Assembly: GCA_035582835.1 (NCBI GenBank)
Contig: JAYKAV010001000.1
Span: forward strand, 4,097,448 to 4,161,447
DNA length: 64,000 nucleotides
From: Phoebastria nigripes
Taxonomy: Eukaryota > Chordata > Aves > Procellariiformes > Diomedeidae
Direction of reading: 5' to 3'
Below, one piece after another: positions 54,456 through 64,000 of the stretch. The position numbers were made by a program, and so were the translations under genes. The notes under the pieces are model-generated. The model was given only the letters and a program-made list of their open reading frames with translations. It was not told the origin of the DNA and ran no database searches. How positions within the stretch are numbered: position 1 is the first letter of the stretch; the number at the start of each line of letters is the position of its first letter.

Positions 54456-57400
54456 GTAGGTCTCCCAGAAAAAAATGTGGGTTAAGTACTAGCAGTACCA
54501 ATAATATATGTTTTGATGAGACAGTTTGGCTATAAGATTATTTGTCTACTGAATTAGAGGCCAGTGGAAAGTACTGGTATTATAGTTTAAACTGCATGTT
54601 GTGAAAACAGAAGCAGAAGGGTTCCTATTGCATCTTAGTTCTGTGCATCCCAGTTTATAATTGATGTTAATGTCCTGCGTCGAATCATCTCCAGTTAAAT
54701 AGTCATTTGCATAAGCAGCTTATAAAAGTCCTGTGGTGTGTCCATGGGAGAGACTGTATTTGCTTTAGTTTTCTGGAAAAAAACCAGTCTCCCTGGAAGT
54801 GTAATCAATCAGGAGAATAAAAAAGTCCAGACAGACATTGTAGTGTGTCTTAGAGAAGTAGGGAAGCATGCGGGCGTCTTTTCAGTTTTTAGCAATGAAG
54901 TTACGCAAATATCCTTGGTCAGGAATGGCCCTTGCAAGAGTTCGTGATAGAATAAAAGTAGGTTATATCTATATTGCTTATTTTACTCATCTGTGAAACA
55001 GTTTCTGGATAGAGGGAAAATGGACAACTTTATCTTGCTTTGTTAAAGCTGTGCTTGTATGCTTGTGCTTCCCTCAAAAAATCCTTCCACTTCTCTGTAA
55101 TCACTATTCCCAAAAAAGAAAAGCCTCATAACACTCACTGAAAAGCTAACTCTCATCTGTAACTGTAACTGCTGTTTCTGAGCACTTCTTAAGGGCCAGT
55201 GGTTGTTCTGTTGGATAGCTACTATCTCTTTCACCAGGTGCGTATTTGTCAGAATGAAGTGAGCTGGCCCCGCTGAGGAAAATAGTTCTGCTATGTAGTG
55301 CAGAGAGGTCAGAATTTCATTGTAAATCTTCATGATAATATGATCATTTGTGACTAAATCATTATCTAGATGAATGCTACTGTAACACACAGTGCTTTTT
55401 TTGTCACAAAAGCCTATTGGTTCCCAGGAATTTGCATGTCGGCTGAGACCATCATCAGCTGAAGACTGTTCATATTTTTGCAAAATGATCAGGATTCTAG
55501 CAGCACTCCAGGAGTGTTCAGCCAAGCAGAAGTGAAGATACTTTGTTTGCCCCAAACCTCTGGAAAANGTTTTATATAAACTTTTGTATAAGCTTATTTA
55601 TATAAACTTTTTATATAAAGCAAAACTAACAATTGCTAAAAATTGTCAAAGCTTCCTTGACATTCTTTTGTTTTGGATAAACTACTAAATATTATATCAT
55701 TAAAACCATTAAATATGGCTTAATTTGGACATGATAAAACCCCTAATTATTGTGGATTGCCAAAGACGACAAGAATGCAAGTCCTTCCCCCGAAATGCTG
55801 TAATTCTGGACCCAGGTTTGTAAGCCTAAGAAGCCATAAAAACTCTAGGGGTTGTGACTTTCAAAGTCACGACCACCCAGTGTTAGATTTCACTCATAAT
55901 TCAGGTTTCTAATTAAGTTTGTTCAAACCTGTATGTTTAGCAACACTTACATGTTGTATTCAGGGCACTCTGTAGGAAAAAAATGTTGTGCAGCAGCCCA
56001 GGAGATAAAGCAAGAACATGTTTGCATAGCAGGACCCAGACAAAGTCTCATAACTTCCGAATTCTGAACTGCAGAGATTTTCCAAAGCTGAATATGCCCA
56101 TGTGTGTACATGTGCCCATGCCCTTGTTGGAAATTCTGCATGTATTGAGAGTATAAATGTGCTTAATTTAAGAAAAAAATCTGAGATAGGCATTGCATGG
56201 CTCAGTGCTCTTTTCGATGGGATAGATGGACTGAGGAAGAACTAGCAATAGTTCTTCCTATACGGAGAACGAACTTTTAGGTGAAATTTGCTGCTGGATT
56301 TGCCTTAACTCCTGCTCTAATATTTTTGCACTGGAGTATGGCACAGACAAGAANAAGTGGTGAAATACAGGCTACAGATGATTGGGCCTCTCCCTCACTA
56401 TGAAAGACATAAATGCTGACTTTATTAGGTTAAATTATTTTTAAACCTGAAAAAAAAAAAAGAATTCTTATTTTGAATATGTGTGGTGTTTGTTTACATT
56501 TAATGGCTATGAGTAACTAAGAATTTTCAGGTAGTGTGCACTTATTTTAAAATAGTACATATGAAATAGTACATAGATATAATGACAAAACTGTTTTGTG
56601 AACCTTAAGAAATTTTCTTTTGAAATTGTTTTAAGACAATTTCTTCACTTAAATAGTTTAGACCATGTTTATTTTTAAAATAACAGATAAAAAGAGCTGC
56701 TTCCCTTCCCCTCTAAATATTAATACATAACAAAATAATAAATAATAAAATGTTCCTTTGCTTCCAGATTCAGTTTTGCACTGCCACTGATGTCTTGCAA
56801 AATTATCTCCCTTTTTTCTACAATGCACATCAATACAAGAATACAAGAAAGAAACTTGCTTGACAGAAATCAACGTTTGCTGAAGGAGTAAGGAATTCTA
56901 TTGAGGTAATACTGTGCAAACCTCTCTGAAACCAGCCCTAATCTAGGACAGTAGAAAGTTACCATATTTCTGTGTTGGTTGAAGATTACTGTGTCAGGGT
57001 GGATGCAGAAATTGCAAATGTGTTCAAGTAGTAGCTGTGTTTATAACTAAAANGAGCATATGGTTCTGTGTAGCTCAGTGTTGTGTTATTACTTTTACTG
57101 AACAAATGTGGTTGAGGTACATCTCATCCTTCCTTAGGTAGCACTATCACCCTGTGGATGTAATGACAGCTATAAATATATTTGCATACAGGCTCTAGAC
57201 ATTCTTCTGTATTTCCACTGATGCTAGATTGTGAAGATAACTTTGTATCAAGGCTTTTCTTATTCTCATTTATAGATGAGTTACAGTGGAGCAAAATCTG
57301 TGTATAGACCAGGCTTTATCTTGTATGAAGGAATTTCCTTCCTGTCCAATAGTAAGGTATTAACTAAATCGTAAGTACTGTATTGCGGTGAAGAAGAGAG

Positions 57401-60150
57401 GAGGAGGTCAACTGACCAGTTTTTGTAAGAGAGCTGTTGGCTGGGGGATATGGGAGAGAGTTTTCCTGTTGCCTGTAGTCATAACTGCTCTGTTTTCATG
57501 CTCTGACAGTTTTTAAAGGGTATCAAATAAAATACACAGGGAGAAGTAGTGACTCCTAAACAGAGAACAGTCAACCTTTAAGCATGCAAGTGACAGAGAC
57601 ATTAGCTTACGTGAAAGCACTACCATTAGTATGATGCGCACGATTAATGTGGAAGAGAAATACAGTAATGGAAACAAAAATGAATAATCATAGTAAAATT
57701 TTGTGAATAGTCTAACTAGCAATAATGTTAGAGTTTCGTTAGGTTTTTAAATGATACAGAGTGCTCTGGCATATTGCTATAGTGATGAATAAATATCAGG
57801 AGGGGTGCTGTTACAGTCTTGAATGCTACATGGCTGAAGTCAAATGGGGAAAAAAAAAATTCAGAATTAAGGCAGAATGTCATGCAACTACTGATCATTG
57901 TTCACTTTCATGTACAGCCTCTGCAAGACTGTACTTACTGAAGTAAAAGCTGAACAATTTATTTGGCTTTTGTAGTCTTAATTGCTGTTAAGCTAAATTG
58001 ACATTTTGATTTGCAAGCCAGTTGGCCTGTTGGACAACATGGGTTTTCTGTGTGTGCACGTGCGCTTGTAGGACTGCAACAGACTCCTGCTCTCAGTGGA
58101 CTAAACACAGAATGAGTTCCTGTATCTCATCCTTACAGGACAGCTGGTCAAGAACTGTGACAAAATAAGCCCAGCAAACCTCATCAGAAATGTGGGCTGA
58201 TGAGAATCAAAACTTTTCAGTAGCATATAGTGATTTCTTTGATGTAACTTGCATCAGAAAATGGCTTTAGAATAGAATTTCTGTATACAAATGCCTCCAC
58301 TCCTCCAAACAAACAGAAAGGCAGAGGAATTGTTACCTTCTACTACCAGTAGCAAATGACAGGAATATCCCCAGATTAAAGGGAAACAGTTTTAGGCCCA
58401 TATATTACAGTTTCTTTTTTTCTTTCTCATTTTTTTTCCCCCCTCTTTCCTTCATGTATTCCATATAAACAGCAAGTTACTTTAGGAACATGCTATTCTT
58501 TTTTTGGTTAGTATTTTTTTCCCCACAAATTTAAGCAAACAAAATATTATTTTCTTCCAACTGTTTTAATTCCTGAATTACTTCTTTATATAGAGAACTT
58601 TGTCAGTCATTCAAAATAATGCATGAGTTTGACACTGAATCATTTCGAGCCATGCTTATTTCTGATCAATAACTTGCAACAGCAAAGAATCTTTCTACTG
58701 CTTCCCAAATGTGTTGTATTTGTGTGCTCTACCAACTAAGAAACTTAAAGCAAATTAAGAAAAATAAATTCTCTTGATGTAAACGGTGATAAATCTAGAA
58801 TGTGGCTTGCTAGCCAGAGAACTTTAATGTTGAATGGAGATCTCCATTAACTGGTTAGAAAATGGAGCGGTAGCTTGAACATCAGGTTGTGTTCTTATTA
58901 ATCAACATGATGAATGAACAGTGTGTAAATGGTGTCTATCTGCTACCTCGTAAATGGGCAGCGTTCCATGCCATTCACCTCCTTGGGGAGCCACAGGGAG
59001 TGTGTCACACTTGTATTTGTCAGTATCAGGAAAGAGCTTCTATCATGTTTGCTGCAGGTAATGCCAGCCAAAATCTACTTATTTTAAGTCAAGGTGCTTT
59101 CAACTAAGTGCTCAAAACTGGACCATGTTGTAGTTCAATCAGTGGGTGAGTTTGTTGAACCTCCACGTTTCTAAGCTCCCAGAGGGTCCAGCCAGACTCT
59201 GGTCTCTTTAAGCACTGTCCTAGGAACAGATATTTGTTAAGACTTTCTGGGCAGTAAGAGCTGCAGTTCCGTTAAGCCTCAAAGCCAAACCATACAATCT
59301 ACTTGCATTTGCCAGTTATTCAAGCATGCCATTCTGCTGCTCTGGCCAGTTTATACTCCACCTCTTGAGAGACGCATAATAGCTGATACCTAGAAATCCA
59401 TGTAACAGATTTCTCAAAATCTGTACTGTAAGTGCAGCTGGCATTAGTGAAAATGCCTGGGCTTTCAACTTTCAGAAAATTGGATCCTTTTTATAAGTAC
59501 GTTAATATTTTTTAAAATTGTGCCTGAATTCCTTCATCTCTCTGGCCTGTAGTTACAGGGATACTGAAGACTGGATTTAAATGATGTTTTTTATGGAACG
59601 TTCATAGTCTGTAAATTTAGTAATGTTTTGACTTTGAGGAACAGGTCTGCTCCCTGCTGTAACTATATGAAATAATTTATATAAGGACCATAATTGTCAT
59701 GTAATAATTTGCATAAGTATCCTTTGCATCTTGCTGTATCTAGTTCCAGCCAAAGGTTCTGGTACAACACTTGGGCTTAGCCTGGGTACAAAATTAACCC
59801 AAATCCTGGCTCTTACTATGGTTTTGCACAATTCTCTGGTATCTTTAAGAAAACCTCGTCTTTCCCATCTCCTGTAAGTACCATACAACAAGTGTTTGTA
59901 TTTTTGCTGTTGTTTGTAACTGTTTCTCAGACACCAGGAAATAACTTACAAAATCAAACTTTTGTTGGAATTATAATTTTGGGAAAGAATGTAAGAATCA
60001 TTCAATTTTGAAGACAAACCTTGAGCTACTATGATTAAGCTTAAAGACACAATCTTTGTACAAATCAGCCTGTTCTTTTAAAATTGTGTAATAGATGTTG
60101 ATATATTGTGAGTCACTGGAGGAAGGAATGCACACTTGGTTCTGTTTTGT

Positions 60151-60280
60151 TTTATTTTTTTTTTATTTTAATTGTTTTTTAATTTTATTTAATTGTTTAA
60201 TTTATTTAATTGTTTAATTTATTTAATTGTTTAATTTATTTAATTGTTTTTTAATTTTATTTTAATTGTTTTATTTTTAA
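60151..60280. repeat. AT minisatellite, 17-bp unit
   Basis: The unit TTTATTTAATTGTTTAA repeats with the single G at 60195, 60212, 60229 and 60246, exactly 17 bp apart. Looser outer copies have G at 60174 and 60268. Length variation between individuals is likely. Confidence 0.85.
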
Positions 60281-60289
60281 AAGCTGCCT

Positions 60290-61220
60290 ACACAGCAGGA
60301 TAACCACATTCTCTTCCTCTTTGTCCACATTTTTTTTTTTCCTGCTAAGAGGTCAAGCCTTGCAGAAGAAAAATTGCCACGTGAAGCATCCCATTGACCT
60401 CTACACCAAACTGAACTCCCTCATACAGTTAATCTGTTATTTTGATGGACAGTCATGGTTGCAAGTAGAAGATGCCCATCATGTCTTGTGTTTCCTGGCA
60501 GAGAGAATGAATCATATTATTGGGATAATGCACCATTTAATGACTTGTGTGTTGATTTATCAGATCGTGCTGGAGAGGCCAATTTAAAAATATAAAGCCA
60601 TAAGTCACAGTGTTGCTGTGTATGGCCTGTTGAGGCTGCTTGGCTCCCTTACCGTCAATTGCTGTGTTAATCAAGGTGTCATTAGGGTTTGCAAACAGTG
60701 AAGTGCTTATATGCAACACCTTTTCATTCTGCTGTGGCATTTATTCAAAATAAGAATTCATTTTTTTTTTCAGGTTTAAAAATAATTTAACCTAATAAAG
60801 TCAGCATTTCTGTCTTTCATGGTGAGGGAGTTTCATCCTGAGCTAAAGAAATGTATTAATAGTAGGCACAGGGATAGACTGTACAACATAATAACTGATC
60901 TGGTAAACTGGCACTGTGTTGAGTTGGCTCCTCAGTGCAAGAACAGTAATGTTTTGTGCCCTGGCTTCTGTACTTTAATAAGAAATACATACATTTTAGC
61001 TAGTAAAAATGATAGCAATGCCCAATATACGTAAGAAATGATTGCAGGAAATTCTTCACTAAGATGTGCTTTTTGATGATTTTTCTCTTTACAGAGGTAT
61101 GTATTTTATTTCTTCATTTTAGAAATAGTTTTCAACTGATCTCCGGCAAAAGCTGAGAGAAATGTAGCCTGGAGTAATGCTTTTGCTTATTAACTGTTGC
61201 AATGTGGCATAAACTGCCTT
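60290..61220. other. Non-coding stretch, possible conserved regulatory element
   Basis: 60320-60770 is more balanced in composition than its surroundings and dense in homeodomain-like cores (TTTAATGAC, TTAATCA, CAATTG). No gene is recognised. An open frame at 60321-60587 has no family resemblance. Conservation cannot be tested here. Confidence 0.3.
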
Positions 61221-61229
61221 AACCTCTTT

Positions 61230-62420
61230 CCATAGAACACAGACCAGTTTCTTGAATTTTTCCAGTTAGTCCACGTTTCTTTAAGTGTGGCACCTAAATG
61301 TCATGCTAGAGTTCTCCAGTTGAGACTTCATTAGTCTGTATAGAATGGAAACGTTCTCCTGGCTTCTCTTCACACACTGTAGTATGATACTTGCCTTTCA
61401 TGCAACAGCATTACTCTGTTAACCGATGTTCGGCTTGTGACAGACTTACGGTCTAACTCTAAGCAAGACTTAGAGTCTTGCTGCTTAGACTTGCTGTTTA
61501 ACCACTTTCTCCTCTTTCTGTATTAGTGGCTGTTAGTTATTCCTGTCTTTACATCATTCCTTGAGCTTAGCAATATTTATATCCTATAGAGACCACTTTT
61601 AACATTTCATACTCTCATTCTGAATTCTAAACCTGTTCTACAGCATGAGTGTAGTCCCTAGCTTTCTATCAGGTGCACCTTTGGTAAGAGTAGTTCTTAT
61701 TCCATCATCCAGGTGACTAAAAAAATTACTGAACAGACCTTGGTGAAACCTTCCTGGTGTGTTCTTGACAGGTAATCATTAATAACTGTTCTCTGAGTGG
61801 GATTGTTCAACCATTTTCTCTCTTACCATGTAATAGTTTTATCTTCATCTGATTTCCAGGCTTGCTTAGGATTGTCACATGAAATGCTATCAAAAAACCT
61901 CCTCCAGGCAAGTTACAGGAAACCTGGTATTTACCCAATATCTAGAAGCTCTTGTGTCCTGTGATAGAGGAAAATTAAGTTAGTTTGACTTGGTTTGTTT
62001 TTGAAAAAAATCAATGTTGCCTGCTATATAATTGCTTTTTATTTTCAGGAGTTTGTTGATTGTGGTGGGGTTTTTTTGGGTTTTTTGTTTGTTTGTTGTT
62101 GTTGATGAATTTTTTTTTATTTATTTATTTATTTNTTTTTTAGTTCTTATAGAGATGAAATTAAGCTGTTTAATGACTTTCCCAAGTTCTCTTTTGGAAG
62201 ATCAGATCCTCATTTCCCATTTTTTCAGTTTTCTGGCACTTCTTTTGTCTTCCATGGATTCTCAGAACTTACAACAACTAGATTTCTTGGCAACTGAAGT
62301 ATTTTAGGATGAAATCCACTGGGCCTAACCAATTTAAAAATATGAAATCTGTCTATGTACTCTAACCTTGTCTTTTCTTGCCATCTGACTTTTTGTCTGA
62401 AGAAGGCCATAAAATTTATT
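61230..62420 (-). mobile_element. Long degraded CR1/L3-type LINE
   Basis: Read on the + strand, the order of blocks follows the reverse complement of CR1/L3 ORF2 and its 3' side: TTTCTTTAAGTGTGGCACCT and CTCCAGTTGAGACTTCATTA; TGCAACAGCATTACTCTGTT; CCATCATCCAGGTGACTAAA; CATTAATAACTGTTCTCTGA; TCACATGAAATGCTATCAAA; TTTCTGGCACTTCTTTTGTC; then GATGAAATCCACTGGGCC. About 1.2 kb is covered in the correct order with small gaps and a T-rich expansion at 62060-62142. All frames are broken. Family assignment is from memory; the subfamily is not determined. Confidence 0.7.
62060..62142. repeat. T-rich simple repeat inside the LINE relic
   Basis: GTTT/GTT units pass into TTTA units (TTTATTTATTTATTTAT) with one N. 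It interrupts the CR1/L3 match, so it expanded after insertion. Confidence 0.75.
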
Positions 62421-64000
62421 CCATGAAATAAATGCTAAGACTGAGTTCCTGAAAACGCTGATCAGATTCTGTTCAGACTTAGAATTTCTGTATCACAGCT
62501 GCTTCGCTCTGAAAAACATTTGCCAAAACAGGTTAACTTTCGGCCTCCCTGTAAAACTCTTTAGCACTTCTGAATAAAGTCCCTTGCTAAGGGAAGTAAT
62601 TCCATGTATTTGCTTTTGTCCTTGCACTGTTTGCCTGTTCAATGAGGAGTCAGTGTGCCATGGGGTTCAAAGCCCCTCTACTGTCCTGAGGCTTTCCTGA
62701 GTTTTGTCAGCTGGCAGGCTGTATCTTTCCCAGACTTTTTTCCAAGTCTCTCACTGATTTGAAAAAAATGATGCTTAGGAAGTGATATTAGTCATGACCA
62801 GACCCCTTTATCTAAAAAGCAGGGAGAGCTACGGGCTCCAAAGTGAGGTGCAGTTGTTTGCTATCAGACTGTACTACTTATGCTCTTCATGTGGTCTTAA
62901 CATGTGCTTTGTGGGCATGCTGTATCTTAAGTACAGTTTTGAGATCTGAGCTGCCCTGTATCTGGCTCTCCTGCCACTTAAAAGGAAATTATTTTTTTCT
63001 TTTGGTTTAAATTAAGAGTGACTTTTTTTTTTGAGCTAAAAGAACTTGAATAGTCATCGCTATAGTCCAGTTAGTTTACTGGCATATAGTCGATATTTTT
63101 CAGAAGGTATTTCCATACTACAGATCACAGTGAACTTGGGGAAAACAGAGTAAGCTCAGAGGGCATAAAAGTAGAGTATGTTCATGCTTTGACAGTCACT
63201 AGTCTTTTGCTAAATATTAGCTTTGGTGATCAAAAAATCTCTTTCCATGCAGATATAAGTGCATACATCTCCATTTCAGCAATTCTGTTCATTTGAACTA
63301 ACTTGAAAATACACCAGAAAATTATACAAGTTCCATAATACAAAGAATTCTAAAGGTGAGGATGCCCTTTCATAAGTGAAAACCTGCTGTTAGCTGACAA
63401 GAAGTTAAACACCAATGTGCTAAGTTTGCAAGGAAAGTTTTAATTGAAACAATATTCAGTAAAAATGAATTGTATGGACATTTTTCACTGGTTTGCTTTT
63501 CCTTTAATAGAAATTTACAGATTTGCTGACTGAATTTTTGTCAAGTAATCCTTTCAGCATGTTTCATGAATTGTCTGTTTTTCATCTTTATGAAATACAA
63601 TGTCCTGAAATACATGATAAATTTGATTCATATGGGATCATGCTGTAAAAGTGACCATAAGCCTGACAGTTCAGAAACTGATGAAAGAAATTCAGTCTTA
63701 TGTGCAACANAAAAAAAAAAAAAAAAAGAAGAAAGTTTCTGATTTTCCATTATGAACACCTTTGTTCTGTAGAGATCAAGTAAAAGTAGTAGGGTAGATG
63801 CAGGAATTAACTGCAGGATCTATGGTCTGAAGTATGCACGCAGTTGGATTAAATGATCTTGAATCAGGCGTGGAAATCTATTACTTTTCTGCTGTGCAGT
63901 GTGTAATTATTGGTTCCATTAGCATGGTGTACATAGTATTTGCAGCTGTATGTATTTTTAAGACTTATTTACATGCATATTAGATTATTAGTTTTCTTCC
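62421..64000. other. Intergenic right end, no gene recognised
   Basis: 62430-62760 may continue the LINE relic weakly. The rest is AT-rich, with an A18 run beside an N (63712-63727) and no coding signal. Confidence 0.5.

Larger units (their letters stand above)
49641..60150. other. Region downstream of the CpG island, no gene confirmed
   Basis: AT-rich, with candidate exons at 52718-52863 and 54369-54455 listed separately. An X-box-like 14-mer lies at 52146-52159, a pyrimidine C/T tract at 52878-52918, a quasi-palindrome at 55850-55874 and repeated TTTATATAAACTTTT units at 55568-55618. A 170-codon - strand ORF (55043-55555) has no family resemblance. Confidence 0.45.

Noticed and set aside
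55043..55555. Longest - strand ORF, 170 codons
   Set aside because: No domain or family resemblance, no splice or promoter context. At this base composition roughly one ORF of this length is expected by chance in the window.

Overview
The window is vertebrate nuclear DNA, almost certainly from a bird. It is AT-rich and intron-containing. It carries a short avian CR1 3'-end fragment, decayed CR1/L3-type LINE relics, and a solo ERVL-type LTR of a sort I know to be abundant in neoavian birds. Only one gene can be assigned with confidence: the 3' three-quarters or more of SHCBP1 (SHC SH2-domain-binding protein 1), on the + strand from the left edge to position 12926. Scattered single N bases mark a draft assembly; none falls in an SHCBP1 exon.

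Layout. 1-470: intron upstream of the first visible SHCBP1 exon. 471-12926: ten constitutive coding exons (542 codons including the stop) that join in frame through GT-AG introns. An additional 114-bp exon (7882-7995) is in frame at both ends and would insert 38 residues into the beta-helix domain. 12927 to about 13650 (or 13840): probable 3' UTR with AATAAA signals. From there to about 49 kb I see no convincing protein-coding gene. That stretch holds an ancient SINE/MITE-like repeat (about 17.5 kb), a CR1/L3 LINE relic (29.6-30.5 kb, - strand), a possible MIR-type SINE relic (32.9 kb), a nearly perfect hairpin (36.3 kb), a CR1 tail (37.8 kb), a solo LTR with an exact 5-bp target duplication (42.1-42.65 kb) and a pair of identical poly-T/CT tracts (45.6-45.8 kb).

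At 49.1-49.6 kb a sharp CpG island with GC boxes and a strong splice donor looks like the promoter and first exon of a second transcript running right. I cannot name that gene. Phase-compatible candidate exons at 52.7 and 54.4 kb may belong to it, or the transcript may be non-coding. The right end holds a 17-bp AT minisatellite (60.15-60.28 kb), a stretch resembling a conserved regulatory element (60.3-60.8 kb) and a long degraded CR1/L3 LINE (61.2-62.4 kb, - strand).

SHCBP1 acts in Shc signalling and in cytokinesis, where it works with centralspindlin at the midbody. Nothing else in the window is evidently functionally linked to it. The most interesting items are the extra in-frame SHCBP1 exon, the orphan CpG-island promoter with possible downstream exons, and the 36.3-kb hairpin.
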